Origin: Planctomycetota bacterium
GTDB lineage: Bacteria; Planctomycetota; Phycisphaerae; UBA1845; PWPN01
Direction: 5' to 3'
Assembly (NCBI GenBank): GCA_022711465.1
Contig: JAKLEZ010000004.1
Coordinates: 186,001 to 250,000, forward strand
DNA: 64,000 nucleotides
Part shown: positions 19,201 to 27,994 of the stretch, piece by piece
How positions within the stretch are numbered: position 1 is the first letter of the stretch
How the letters are laid out: the number at the start of each line of letters is the position of its first letter
Notes under the pieces: generated by a model
The model's database searches: none
Seen by the model: only the letters and a program-made list of their open reading frames with translations
Told to the model about the DNA's origin: nothing
Program-made: the position numbers and the translations under genes

Positions 19201-20953
19201 TGATGAAGTCTCCGTCCGATACCGCATCGTTCAGGCCGTGGATGGCCAGCACATTCTGGCCCGCCTTCAGTTTGTCCTCGCAACCCGGAAGGTTAATCTC
19301 CTCGTACACCGCCGCCGCCTGGGCGGTGCGGGCGGCCGTCGCCGCGGCGTCCCAGGACAGGATGCCCGGCGCATTCCGGCGAGCCACTTCCTCGCCGTTC
19401 AGAAAGGCTACGAGACCATCCCCGTACTTCATCCGCAGGGTCACGCTGGTATAACCCGCCGGATCATCGAAGTAGAACGGGATGCGCATCCACATCGAGC
19501 TGTTGACGCCCAGCATGGCCGGCCCCACGTCGGTCGCCAGGTCGGCCCCCAGGCTGCCCAACGTCAAACCGCCGTTCACCGCGTCACCCACCAGCCGAAA
19601 TGCGGCCGACGAGAATGCCTCGTGATACCCCTGCGCCGCGTACAGCTCAACCGACGAACTCCCGTTGTACTCGAAGAACACCAGACGCAGGGCGTAAACC
19701 CCCGGCTCGGTGATGACCAAGGGAGTCAGCGTGTCGCCCTCGCCGCGCAGCGCCGGATACGACGCCGTCAGGGTCTGGGTGCCACGACTCATCGTCAGCC
19801 CGAAACCGTCGTCACTGGTGACACCGATCGTCCACTCGCCCGCGGCCGGTATAACCACCGAACCGGTGGCCAGAACGACGAAGTGATCATAGTCCCGGGA
19901 GATATCCTGACCTGGAAAAGGCAAGTCCCCGGCGAAATGGCCGCCTCCTCCACCGTTAACGAAATTCACCGTCGAGGCCCGAGACGTCACCACCGAGGTC
20001 CGCTTGTTCGGATCACTGATCACCGCCTCAGCCGTGGCCAGGCTGGTCACGGCCACGTTCGCGGTGTAGATCGTCACCTGGAAGCTGGTCGGGAGCGAGC
20101 TGAAGCCGAGACCGGTCTGGCCCGTGTCCCAGGCACCGTCCGGGAAGCCCGGCGCCGTCCAACTTTGCTCCAGAGGCCCATCCTCCGCGGTCGGAACGTG
20201 ATACCAGGCCTGGGCTCGAATCGTGACCGGCCGCATGGAAAGCTGGGCCAGACCGTAGGAGACATTGGTCAGCTGCTCGGGAGCTCGGGGCGCGAAGGAG
20301 TGAAGCACAGTCTCCCCGTCGGGAAGCACCAGCGCCAGGTACTCGCCTCCCTTTTCTAGCTGAAAGCTGGTGTGCAGCGGACTGCCGGACTCGTGACGGT
20401 CCTTCCCCGAGGCGAAGACCACAAGGTACTCGCCCCGCGGCAGATCGACCGGAGGGAAAACCCACTTCTGGAGATCGGAGGGATCATCCGTCAAAAACCA
20501 GCCGCCGAGGTTGAGAGCCGGTTGGCAGGGATTGTAGATCTCGATCCAATCCGGGTGGTCGCCGTCTTCATCCTCCAGGCCCGAGTCGTTGGAGGCCATG
20601 AACTCCGAGATCGCGGCCAGCGGCAGGTCCGTGCCCGGATAAGGGCGTCCAGACCCCGAAAGGCAAGCCCTGAAGATGGCCAGGTCCTGCTGGTCAACAT
20701 AGTCATGCCCCGCCAGTCGTGCATCCAGGCAGGCCGGATTCGTCTGAGGAACACCGTACCCGCTGAAGCACCCCTGCAAATACCCGAAATCCTCCTGGTC
20801 AACGTCCCCATCGTGATCGAAGTCGCAGGGCACACAGGCACAGTCCTCGGCCCGCACGACACCGTCGGTCATGGCCACGAATCCGGCCGGAACGGCAACG
20901 ACCAATAAGAACACCGCCTGATTGAGCCATTCGCGACAACCCGCTCTCCGCAT
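16211..20953 (-). CDS. Giant secreted lamin-tail / CotH-kinase protein
   Basis: This encodes a 1580-residue extracellular protein. In order: a signal peptide (to about residue 30), two dockerin-like EF-hands (CDFDHDGDVDQEDF and HDYVDQQDL), a lamin-tail domain (ISEFMASNDSG...DWIEIYNP), PA14-like and beta-sandwich modules, a chitobiase-type beta-domain (IRYTVDGSTPSEASG), a CotH-kinase-like domain (RGGYSRSGDNPKHAFRLFF...FMRHDNEHTLLN), a second chitobiase-type repeat, a jelly-roll domain also found in the protein at 37901-43534, and a second lamin-tail domain near the C-terminus. The start at 20953 has a GGGAGGGATCACG ribosome site. CotH proteins are atypical kinases, but activity here is untested. 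Likely a cell-surface or matrix protein. Confidence 0.85.
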   Translation of the reverse strand: MRRAGCREWLNQAVFLLVVAVPAGFVAMTDGVVRAEDCACVPCDFDHDGDVDQEDFGYLQGCFSGYGVPQTNPACLDARLAGHDYVDQQDLAIFRACLSGSGRPYPGTDLPLAAISEFMASNDSGLEDEDGDHPDWIEIYNPCQPALNLGGWFLTDDPSDLQKWVFPPVDLPRGEYLVVFASGKDRHESGSPLHTSFQLEKGGEYLALVLPDGETVLHSFAPRAPEQLTNVSYGLAQLSMRPVTIRAQAWYHVPTAEDGPLEQSWTAPGFPDGAWDTGQTGLGFSSLPTSFQVTIYTANVAVTSLATAEAVISDPNKRTSVVTSRASTVNFVNGGGGGHFAGDLPFPGQDISRDYDHFVVLATGSVVIPAAGEWTIGVTSDDGFGLTMSRGTQTLTASYPALRGEGDTLTPLVITEPGVYALRLVFFEYNGSSSVELYAAQGYHEAFSSAAFRLVGDAVNGGLTLGSLGADLATDVGPAMLGVNSSMWMRIPFYFDDPAGYTSVTLRMKYGDGLVAFLNGEEVARRNAPGILSWDAAATAARTAQAAAVYEEINLPGCEDKLKAGQNVLAIHGLNDAVSDGDFIILPELVISSNSFLPQYLPQPTPGEPNVPGVVDFVRAVEFDQQRGFRSAPFSLRLSCPTPGAEIRYTVDGSTPSEASGILYTGPITVGRTSVVRAAGFRPHWLPSEVMTHTYLFLSDIVTQSANGQAPAGWPSGWVSGQVLDYGMDPDIVNSTRYSSLIDDALLAIPSISLVTDLKHLFDPSTGIYTHASGDGEAWERPASVELIHPDGGPGFQINAGVRIRGGYSRSGDNPKHAFRLFFRAAYGQKSLEYPLFDAEGVSSFRKMDLRTDQNYSWSFGGDSRNTMIRDLFARDTQGAMGQPYTRSRYYHLYLDGQYWGIFETQERAQADFAASYLGGDADDYDVVKVDAGPYTIYATDGNMSAWYRLWQACQAGFSSDEAYYRVQGLNPDGSRNPDYEVLVDVDNTIDYNLLTFFTGDLDGPVSAFLGNVRPNNMYAIYNRVNPSGFKFMRHDNEHTLLNVNEDRTGPFSAGSEFSAFNPQYLHQRLAANLEYRTRFGDRVQKHMFNGGALTLSENVARFQARASQIDLAIIAESARWGDAKRYPPLNRNDHWIPEINWIMNTYFPQRNAVVLNQLTSHGWYPTVPAPLLSQTGGSVEAGFVLTLSKPSGASGTLYYTVDGSDPRLGGGAVSPAALTATERMSNVTFISTGSRWLYLDDGSNQGTAWTATDFADGGWKEGNAQFGYSPDEHDEITTVSYGSYPSNKFVTTYFRKSFDVPVGAACTQMQYRVLRDDGAVIYLNGRTPPATTNMPSSWSYRRLASTCAEGANETTYFAGTIDPSFCISGGRNVLAVEVHQCSVTSDDLSFDLELTGTLRVYTTVVIDRPMTVKARLYSNGQWSALVEGVFSVPALPLVVNEFMADNETTIVNPDLPGVYSDWIEVYNPNPFAVDMGGMSLTDDFADPARGRIPEGVIIPERGHLVFWADELPTLGRMHVNFKLSKGGDEIGLYAVDGVTPVDQVVFGAQTADVSYGRYPDGSAAWGAMAPTPGWMNDSP

Positions 20954-21095
20954 CGTGATCCCTCCCGCCGAACACCCTCTCATTCGGCATCGGTCTGCGA
21001 TTCCAGAAAGGATGTCAGACGGTTGACCTCCGCCCCGGCCGCGACGACGCCGGGCATCGAACCGATGAGCAGCCAAAGGCAATCTGCTCAAACGT

Positions 21096-21124
21096 ATTCT
21101 ATCGTTCAACCAATGGCATGTTAA
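21096..21124 (-). promoter_or_regulatory. Promoter of the lamin-tail/CotH gene
   Basis: On the minus strand, TTAACA (21124-21119) and TAGAAT (21101-21096) are separated by exactly 17 bases, a near-consensus sigma-70 pair. The predicted start near 21089 gives a leader of about 136 bases before the ATG at 20953. Confidence 0.65.
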
Positions 21125-21196
21125 GGGGAGACTCCGAACCCCCCCGTTGACGCCGCTGCTGCCATCCGTTACTACCGCCCGAAAAGGAGACTCCCC

Positions 21197-22516
21197 ATGC
21201 TGACCTCCCTTGCCCTGTTCGCGTCCGCGGCCGCCCTCGCCGCGGATCCCTCGCCGGCAGCGCAGCAGCTCCTGGCCGACGCCGATGCCCGCATCCAAAA
21301 ACACCGAACCGCCGACGCCGTGATCAAGCTCACGCCGAAACCCGGCGAGATCCTCACAGCCGGCACAAAGGTCCGAATCGAGCAGGTCCGCCACGCCTTC
21401 CTGTTCGGCAGCAACGTGTTCAACCTCGGTCGCCTCCGCGCACCACAAGACAACGAGGCCTACGCCCGCCGCTTCGCCGAGCTCCTCAATTTCGCAACCC
21501 TGGCTTTCTACTGGTGGAGCTACGAACCCCAGCAGGGACAACCAGCCTACGAACGCTCACGCCGCGCCGCCGAATGGTGTTGGGAGAACGGCATTGTACC
21601 CAAGGGCCACCCGCTCGCCTGGAACTGGGTCGATCCATCCTGGCTGCCCGGCGACCCCGACGCGGTCATGCACATGCAGCTCACCCGTATCAGCCAATGC
21701 GCCCAGCACTTCAAGGGTCAGATCCAATACTGGGACGTGGTCAACGAGGCCACCCACTACGACCGCCCCGAGCTCAAGAACAAAAAGGCCGTCAAGCTCA
21801 CCGCCGCCATCGCCAAGATCGGCGTCGGCCCCTACGTCCGCAAGGCCTTCCTCGCCGCTCGCAAGGCCAGCCCCCAGGCCAAACTGATCATCAACGACTA
21901 TCGGCTCGACGCCGATTTCGAAAACCGCGTGCTTAAGCAGCTCGTGGACGAAAGCGGTGAGAAACTCTACGACGTCATCGGCCTCCAATCCCACCAGCAC
22001 GGCGGAGCCATACCCGCCGAGAGGCTCTGGGCGGTCTGCGAGCGATTCGCGAAGTACGGCAAACCCCTGCACTGGACCGAGACAACCTTCGTGTCCGGCG
22101 AACAAGGTCACAACCTCGCCGAGACCCGCCCGGGCTTCAAGTGGGACTCCACCCCCGAAGGCGAGAAACGCCAGGCCCAGGATGTCACCCGCTTCTATAC
22201 CCTTCTGTTCAGCCACCCGGCCGTCGAGGCCATTACCTGGTGGGACTTCAGCGACCAGGGCGCTTGGCAGAGAGCCCCCGCCGGCCTGCTTCGAAAAGAC
22301 ATGTCACCCAAACCGGCCTACGAGGCCCTCCTCAAGCTCATCAAAGGCAAGTGGTGGACCACAACCGAAGCCGTCGTCGAACAGGGCGGAACGCTCCGCT
22401 TCCACGGCTTCTACGGCCAATACAGGGTCACCGTCGGCGAGGGGGAGAAGGAACGCAAAGGCCAATTCACACTCAAGCCGGCGACAACCGAGCCAATCCA
22501 GGTCGAGCTTCAGTAA
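21197..22516 (+). CDS. Secreted GH10 endo-1,4-beta-xylanase
   Basis: This encodes 439 residues: a signal peptide (first ~16, ending AALAAD), an N-terminal beta-sandwich-like segment (about 20-70) and a GH10 TIM barrel. The acid/base is Glu184 in WDVVNEAT and the nucleophile is Glu295 in HWTETTF; HPLAW and the C-terminal ITWWDFSDQGAW also match the family. It should cut internal beta-1,4 bonds of xylan outside the cytoplasm. A GAAAAGGAG ribosome site precedes the ATG. It diverges from the lamin-tail/CotH gene across a short promoter region. The other xylan-related genes, GH62 and the CE15-like hydrolase, are farther along the window. Confidence 0.92.
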   Translation: MLTSLALFASAAALAADPSPAAQQLLADADARIQKHRTADAVIKLTPKPGEILTAGTKVRIEQVRHAFLFGSNVFNLGRLRAPQDNEAYARRFAELLNFATLAFYWWSYEPQQGQPAYERSRRAAEWCWENGIVPKGHPLAWNWVDPSWLPGDPDAVMHMQLTRISQCAQHFKGQIQYWDVVNEATHYDRPELKNKKAVKLTAAIAKIGVGPYVRKAFLAARKASPQAKLIINDYRLDADFENRVLKQLVDESGEKLYDVIGLQSHQHGGAIPAERLWAVCERFAKYGKPLHWTETTFVSGEQGHNLAETRPGFKWDSTPEGEKRQAQDVTRFYTLLFSHPAVEAITWWDFSDQGAWQRAPAGLLRKDMSPKPAYEALLKLIKGKWWTTTEAVVEQGGTLRFHGFYGQYRVTVGEGEKERKGQFTLKPATTEPIQVELQ

Positions 22517-23045
22517 TCGCCCACTTGACGTCACCGGCCGACCCGGCGGCGGCTCACACCCGCCAGCCGGCGAGAAAACCCATCCCGCGCAGCTACGTCA
22601 TCGTACTCCTCTCGTCAAACTCGCGGTCGCGGAACGGCCGACGTGTTCTTGCATCAGATGCCCTGCTCGGTCGAGAAGCGTCCAGGCGACGTGACAGGCG
22701 GCACGAATCGAGACCAATGGAAAACACGCGCCCCATGCACGAAGCGCGAGAGAAGATGAAACGACGAAGCAGCGGATCCGGAACCGTCAAACCCATACGC
22801 GAACGCCCGGTCGCGTCTCCGCAGTGCACCAAAGCAGCTGACTGGCCGATGCCGTCGATACCATAAGCAGCGGCGGCTAGCCTGCTTCCGGACAGCATCG
22901 CGCGGCTCAATGGCTTCGTTTGGCGCTGGCCCTTCAGCAGCCGCCCGCAGTCAGGACCCGCGACCGGTGGCCCGCGGACGCTCCCGGCTTCGAGGTGCGA
23001 ACCCGCCAACCTGCCCTTGAACCGGCACCCGCTCCGTTCGGCCGG
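22517..23045. other. Gene-free stretch between convergent genes
   Basis: The GH10 gene (plus) and the GH172-like gene (minus) end towards each other across 529 bases. I find no hairpin with a T-run and no open frame with recognisable protein features. The minus frame at 22593-23009 has Arg/Ser-rich, random-looking composition. Confidence 0.4.
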
Positions 23046-24251
23046 CTAGCGGGGGGAAGGCCCGTCCGCCGGTGGCGGATTGTCCCGCTCGAAATTGAAA
23101 TCGACCCGGCGCAGGTCCAGGGGCACCAGCGGACGCAGTTTCCGGTTGACGCCTTCCTGGTACCAGAAAGCGACACTGCAATAGTCGTTGGCCATGTTGT
23201 TGGCATGCCCGTGCTCCAGCGAGACCCGGATCGATTTCCGAAATCGCAGCGCGTCCGTGAGGTAGAACCGGTACATGCCGTTCGTGCCCCACCACCGGTA
23301 GCCGCTTCGGTTCTCGACGCAATGAAACCCGGTGTAAGGACCACTGTATTCGCCCGGCGGAGAAGCCCCGCCTCCAAAAATCTCTTCCGTACCCGTGCCG
23401 TGGATGGATGGCGGAAACGCCTCGCCATCGATGAACACCATGTCGTCGCCCTCGCCCCACCAGCCGCGATGAGCGTTGACCACGGTCAGAAAGTACCCCA
23501 CAAACTGCCCGTTGCCTTCCACCTCCAGGATCGTGTAGTTCTCTTTGCCGGTCGTGTTGCGGGCCTCCTTTCCAGCGTCGATCCGAGAAACGGCCTTGGT
23601 CGGCCGCTCCCGGTTCCACTGCGCGTGCAGCCGCCCGGCTTGCGCCGGGACGCCGGCCGCACCATCGTACAACTGGTAGTCGATGTGGTACCAGATCCGG
23701 GCATTCACGCCGCCCTGGTTCTCAACCTCGATCCGTGCTCCACTGCTGAACGGCATGGGCAGGTAGCAGTTGAAACCCCACGAGTTCTGGGCTTCGACTT
23801 CAAATCCCAGATTCGTCGTGAAGGCCAGCGAGCGAATGGGCCGGATCTGACCGTTGCTGATCCCGAACAAGTCACCCAGCGGCACTTCGATACTCGGCTT
23901 GTCCGCCCCGTCCCAGTAGGCCCGGAGCACAAGCCCGCGAATCAGATTCAGCCTCGGCACCTCCCCGGCATCGATATAGGCCCAGTAAAAGTGCTTGACG
24001 CAACCCGCCTGCTTCTCCTCCAGCAGCACCTCGGTCTTGCCGGCGGGAATCACCAGCCAGTCCGCGTTCCCGCCCGTACGATCCCAGCTCGAAGCCCGCT
24101 TGCTCCGGAAATCGCCCAGCAGGCACACGTCAGCCAGCAGACCGCCGTCCGCCGGCCTCGAAGCCGTCTGAGCCGTGAGAATCGAGTTCGGGAGCATGAA
24201 AGTTATGCCCAATGCCACGCATCGATACCTCTGCCTTCTCCCGGTAAGCAT
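23046..24251 (-). CDS. GH172-type (DUF2961) glycoside hydrolase
   Basis: This encodes 401 residues with a weak signal or anchor segment at the N-terminus. It matches DUF2961, the family now classified as GH172, whose characterised members act on alpha-fructofuranosides and related furanosides. GRGWWGEGDDM-like and HGTGTEEIFGGG segments are visible, the latter holding the tandem glutamates E289-E290 where a catalytic Glu is expected. The ATG at 24251 has a GGGAGGC site. It begins 51 bases after the GH123-like gene and probably shares its transcript. The substrate cannot be predicted; arabinofuranosides would fit the xylan context. Confidence 0.8.
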   Translation of the reverse strand: MLTGRRQRYRCVALGITFMLPNSILTAQTASRPADGGLLADVCLLGDFRSKRASSWDRTGGNADWLVIPAGKTEVLLEEKQAGCVKHFYWAYIDAGEVPRLNLIRGLVLRAYWDGADKPSIEVPLGDLFGISNGQIRPIRSLAFTTNLGFEVEAQNSWGFNCYLPMPFSSGARIEVENQGGVNARIWYHIDYQLYDGAAGVPAQAGRLHAQWNRERPTKAVSRIDAGKEARNTTGKENYTILEVEGNGQFVGYFLTVVNAHRGWWGEGDDMVFIDGEAFPPSIHGTGTEEIFGGGASPPGEYSGPYTGFHCVENRSGYRWWGTNGMYRFYLTDALRFRKSIRVSLEHGHANNMANDYCSVAFWYQEGVNRKLRPLVPLDLRRVDFNFERDNPPPADGPSPR

Positions 24252-24302
24252 GCCGTTCGCCTCCCTGTTCTCCGCCCAACATCAACCAGTCCGTCCGAGG
24301 CC

Positions 24303-27300
24303 TCACTTGCCAGCCAGGCCGCTCCCCAACCGCTCGATCATCGCCGCGATCATCGCCCGACGTTCATAGATCGGCCGCGAGTCAAACGTGTAGTCGGTCA
24401 TGCTCGCGGTGATCTCCCTGGGAACCTGCAACAGTCCCCTGGCCTCGGCGATCCGTTCCGCGCTCCCTCCTGCCGGCAGAGCGTCCAGCCTGTTCTTCAG
24501 AATGTGGAGATAGTCCACATCTTCAACCCCCTCCCGGAGCATTTCCCACCGAATGCTGCTCACCGGTCCGTCCAGGACCGGCTTGTCGCTGCCCCCGGCG
24601 GCCGCAAGCGGAGGATACAGAAACCGCCCGTCGCCGTTACCCCAATACAGCTTCGTACCCTTCGGCGTCGAATAGCCGCTCACGTAACCCATCGGGTCTT
24701 CATAGGGATTCTGCAGCGAATCCGGGAAGGCCGCACTGCTCGTCCAGTAGGTGCTCGACCAGATCAGAATGCCCTCGACCTGGTGCTGCCAGGTCTGCCA
24801 CAGCCAGACACGCAAATCCGTGGCCGGATGATCAATGAACAAACCGCAATGCGGCGCCCGCGGACCGCAGCAAACGTACCACCAGAAGTGATCTCCAGCC
24901 GCACGCCGGCGACCGGCCATGTCAGCATGCAGATTCGGGGTCAGCGGACACCACAGGTCCACCGCACCGGCCAGAGCGCCGGCCGGCTCCTCGGTCAACA
25001 TCCGCCGCAGGCCGGGCGCGGACCGGTGAATTCGCTCCATCCCCCTGCGAACGAATGCGTAGTCCTTCTCGTCCGGCTCGTCGAACCAGTAGATGTACGC
25101 CAGGTCCAGCCAACCCTTGTCCCGAAGGTGCTCTTCGAGCTGCTTGACCATGCTCGAGAACATCGCCTCGTATTCCGGCGAGCCGGCCTTGAAGCCCGCG
25201 ATCTCGCCCTCGTACCGCTCATGAAACGTGCCCCCGCCCATCCCGGGAATCGAGAGATTGAACGCGGTGATGTGGTTCTTCGCCACGGCCTCCGCCATCG
25301 CCGGGTCGAAGCGGGCGAAGTCGACCTTCGCACGCGGCGGCTGAGCCTTGGGTTCCCACTCAACGTCAATGCGGTCAAACGGCGTCGGATCGTACGGGCT
25401 GATCCGGTGATCGGTGAAGCTCTGCATGTACTTGGCGTGAACCGCCTTCTTGTCCGCGTCCGTCTTGAGACCCTGGTAGCGGAACGGATCGCCCATCGAC
25501 AAGCCAAAGCCGCTCTGCGTGAAAGGCTTCTCCGGCAGGGCGAAGTCCCAGACGTGCAACTGAATCGGAACCGAAGCCGACCAACCCTCGGCCTTCAGCT
25601 GGACGGTCCCTTCGTAGTCCCCGGGCGGCGTGTCGGCCGATACGCGAACCAGGATCCACAGCGGCTGATTCACACCCGCCGGCACGTGCATCGGGTGGTC
25701 CAGCGGCGGCAGGGCGTCCGGCCAGTCATCGGCCACACCATGGGCATCCAGAACCACCCGCACCCGATGATAGTACACCCACAGAACCTGGATGCGATCC
25801 GCGGCAATCACCGCCGGCCGGCCCGTCCGAGCATCCTTGGGACCGTCCAGCCCGGAAACCGACGCGGTCAGCCCGCGCAGCTCCCTCTCGGGCCGCACCA
25901 CCAGCTGGGCCGCTTCAAACTCATTCCGCGCCGCCCACAACGCCACCGCCTTGCCTTCCGCCTTGGGCACCGGCCGCGTCCGGGCGATCTTGCGGGTCGC
26001 ATCGCTCCACCAGAGCTGCACCGCTTCATCTCCGCCCGCCAACCGCTCGCCGTAGTCCGCCGCGTAGAGTACCGGAACCGTAACCTGCCACTCACCCCTG
26101 AACACCGGCTTGTCACCCGCGACATCGAGCCGCCCGGCCACCCGGCGGCCCCCGGCGATCACCGTCGGAATGCTCACCCGCCGCGTCTCGCCGGCTGGAA
26201 CATCTACGCTCACACCCTCCGCCGCCGACCAGGCCGCTGCTTCCTCAGGCCGGGCCAGGGCTCGCTGCCGGGCTACCGCCCCGCCCTCACCCGGCTTCGC
26301 AGCCCGGACCGCAGTCGAAACCCGGAAAGACCGGACGCCCAGGCTTCGGTTGGTGATCGACACCCGAACCTCGTCGCTTCCCGATGGCCGGACCGCCGGC
26401 AGCCGGTCAACATGCACAACGGCACTCCCATCCAGCGACGCGGCCTCGATAAACTGAGTACCCCCACGCACCCGCACCGCTGGCCCGTCAATCACCGCTT
26501 GGTAGTGGTAGCGGTCAATCTGAACCACACCACCCGCATCACCTCGCAGCCGGACCAGGATCTCGGTCGCCGGAAACACTTCCGGGGAAAGAGCCGCCTG
26601 CACGGTCCCCTCCTGCTCACATGTGGCCAGCAGCCTCCATTCCTTGCCGTCCTTGCTGGCTTCGATGAGGCATCGCCCTCCATCGGCCGCATAACAGGCG
26701 TTCACTTCGATCTGACCGGAAGTCTGATTGCGACCGGCCAACCGGTGGCCATATACAACCTCCTGCCCCTTGTTCAGCACCCAGCGATTGCTGTTAAAGC
26801 CCGCAGTAAACCCGCGTATCGGGCGGCTGAAGTTGCTGCCCTCCCCGCCCAGCGAAGACGTGAACGTGTACGTGTGGTCGGCAACCTCCTCCCCTTCCCC
26901 CAATTCCAGATCGCCGCAGTGAACATGTACCGCCTGTACCGGGGTGAGTATCGGATCGCCAATGTCGACCACGCCCTTCACCTGCCACTGCCCCAGCCGG
27001 AACCGCCGCTCGTTCGGACGCGGCGAAGCCATGAACACGAATCCGACCTCACGGAGCGCGCCCGAAACGTCACAGGGAAAATCGCGGTTGACCGCCTCCG
27101 GCCCCGCAACCATCGACCCGTTGGGCGTCTCCCCCCGCCACAGGTAAAAGCAGTCGAATCGGTAGAGCTGCCCCGGCTCGAGGGGCGCATCCGTCATCCA
27201 GACATTCCAGTCCGTGCCCTGTCCGCTGACCCGGAAACCCGGCTTGCCCGGCTCACCCTCCAATGGGATCCGCTCACCGGCACCGCCCGAAAGCTGCCAT

Positions 27301-27410
27301 TCGCAGCCGGACGACAACGACACCGCCGCCCACGCCGGCGATTCGAATGCCGCCCAGGCACCGAGCACCCCCAAGGCAACCCATCCTGTCGGCATCCGGA
27401 AACTGCGCAT
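24303..27410 (-). CDS. GH123-like (DUF4091) glycoside hydrolase
   Basis: This encodes a secreted 1035-residue protein with a signal peptide (to about residue 28, PAWA). The N-terminal half holds beta-sandwich modules. The C-terminal half is a DUF4091/GH123-type TIM barrel with the adjacent acidic pair Asp777-Glu778 in YIYWFDEPDEK, the arrangement used for substrate-assisted catalysis in GH123 N-acetylgalactosaminidases. The ending SIRWEMLREGVEDVDYLHIL is typical of DUF4091. I chose the ATG at 27410 because of the AGAGGAGAG ribosome site; the frame is open 32 codons further. The real substrate is uncertain, as many DUF4091 proteins are uncharacterised. It lies between a cupin and the GH172-like gene in one likely operon. 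Confidence 0.78.
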   Translation of the reverse strand: MRSFRMPTGWVALGVLGAWAAFESPAWAAVSLSSGCEWQLSGGAGERIPLEGEPGKPGFRVSGQGTDWNVWMTDAPLEPGQLYRFDCFYLWRGETPNGSMVAGPEAVNRDFPCDVSGALREVGFVFMASPRPNERRFRLGQWQVKGVVDIGDPILTPVQAVHVHCGDLELGEGEEVADHTYTFTSSLGGEGSNFSRPIRGFTAGFNSNRWVLNKGQEVVYGHRLAGRNQTSGQIEVNACYAADGGRCLIEASKDGKEWRLLATCEQEGTVQAALSPEVFPATEILVRLRGDAGGVVQIDRYHYQAVIDGPAVRVRGGTQFIEAASLDGSAVVHVDRLPAVRPSGSDEVRVSITNRSLGVRSFRVSTAVRAAKPGEGGAVARQRALARPEEAAAWSAAEGVSVDVPAGETRRVSIPTVIAGGRRVAGRLDVAGDKPVFRGEWQVTVPVLYAADYGERLAGGDEAVQLWWSDATRKIARTRPVPKAEGKAVALWAARNEFEAAQLVVRPERELRGLTASVSGLDGPKDARTGRPAVIAADRIQVLWVYYHRVRVVLDAHGVADDWPDALPPLDHPMHVPAGVNQPLWILVRVSADTPPGDYEGTVQLKAEGWSASVPIQLHVWDFALPEKPFTQSGFGLSMGDPFRYQGLKTDADKKAVHAKYMQSFTDHRISPYDPTPFDRIDVEWEPKAQPPRAKVDFARFDPAMAEAVAKNHITAFNLSIPGMGGGTFHERYEGEIAGFKAGSPEYEAMFSSMVKQLEEHLRDKGWLDLAYIYWFDEPDEKDYAFVRRGMERIHRSAPGLRRMLTEEPAGALAGAVDLWCPLTPNLHADMAGRRRAAGDHFWWYVCCGPRAPHCGLFIDHPATDLRVWLWQTWQHQVEGILIWSSTYWTSSAAFPDSLQNPYEDPMGYVSGYSTPKGTKLYWGNGDGRFLYPPLAAAGGSDKPVLDGPVSSIRWEMLREGVEDVDYLHILKNRLDALPAGGSAERIAEARGLLQVPREITASMTDYTFDSRPIYERRAMIAAMIERLGSGLAGK

Positions 27411-27496
27411 GGCTACTCTCCTCTCGTCAGGCCAACTGACAAACCGCCGCCGGCAGGGCTTCACCCGCCAGGCCAAAGGACAATCGACAACCGGAC

Positions 27497-27853
27497 TCAC
27501 CCGCAACCGCAGGACTTCGGCGCCGGGATCAGGCAGATGAACTCGCAGTTCTCCGCCCCTGTGTTGCAGAACTGGTGCTTCTCATTCGGTGGAACGAAAA
27601 CAACATCACCCGCCTTGAACGGCCGGTCGCCTTCAGCGCTCTTGGCGATCCCGCTCCCCTTGAGCACGAGGACTTCATGCTCGTAATCATGCTGGTGATG
27701 AGGCGTACAGCCGCCGGGTCCGACCTCGAAATGCCGCATGTGAAAGGTCGTCGCCCCGTCGTCCGGACCGATGAGCATGCGGATCCGGGCCCCCTTGGCC
27801 CCGTCCATCACTACCGGTTCCTGTCGATGAGCCTTGATCGCTCGCACTTTCAT
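27497..27853 (-). CDS. Small single-domain cupin
   Basis: This encodes 118 residues forming one cupin barrel. Motif 1 is visible as PHHQHDYEHEVLVLKGSG (metal-ligand histidines and Glu) and motif 2 as FVPPNEKHQFCN. The C-terminus ends KSCGCG, an unusual cysteine-rich tail. Such proteins bind metal and may act as isomerases, dioxygenases or sensors. It precedes the GH123-like gene by 86 bases, so a role in the same sugar pathway is possible but unproven. Confidence 0.85.
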   Translation of the reverse strand: MKVRAIKAHRQEPVVMDGAKGARIRMLIGPDDGATTFHMRHFEVGPGGCTPHHQHDYEHEVLVLKGSGIAKSAEGDRPFKAGDVVFVPPNEKHQFCNTGAENCEFICLIPAPKSCGCG

Positions 27854-27890
27854 CGCAACACCTCACTAGGAGCCCACCTCACTTGGGCGT

Positions 27891-27944
27891 GTGGGACAGG
27901 CTTCCAGCCTGCCTCTTGTGACCGGCACGACGGCCGTCCCGCAC
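27891..27944. repeat. Dispersed planctomycete-type intergenic repeat
   Basis: The stretch GTGGGACAGGCTTCCAGCCT, continuing to CGACGGCCGTCCCGCAC, contains two small palindromes (AGGCTTCCAGCCT and GACGGCCGTC) and rough terminal inverted repeats. Its plus-strand translation contains GTGFQPAS and RHDGRP, peptides I recall as artefacts of a repeat scattered through planctomycete and verrucomicrobial genomes. It lies between the cupin start and the regulator stop. Confidence 0.55.
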
Positions 27945-27994
27945 CCAAAGGGATAGGCACTGGGCCGGGTACCCCGCACCGCTGGGTACTGAGG

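Noticed and set aside
16397..20359. A 1320-codon plus-strand open frame antisense to the lamin-tail/CotH gene
   Set aside because: It has the same antisense artefact pattern. The minus-strand product has a signal peptide and clear domains.
22593..23009. Minus-strand 138-codon open frame between GH10 and GH172-like genes
   Set aside because: It has no ribosome site and a random-looking, Ser/Arg-rich composition.
22920..27686. A 1588-codon plus-strand open frame antisense to the cupin, GH123-like and GH172-like genes
   Set aside because: Its composition is Arg/Pro/His-rich with no domains. It reflects the lack of stop codons in GC-rich antisense sequence, while the minus strand encodes recognisable families with ribosome sites.
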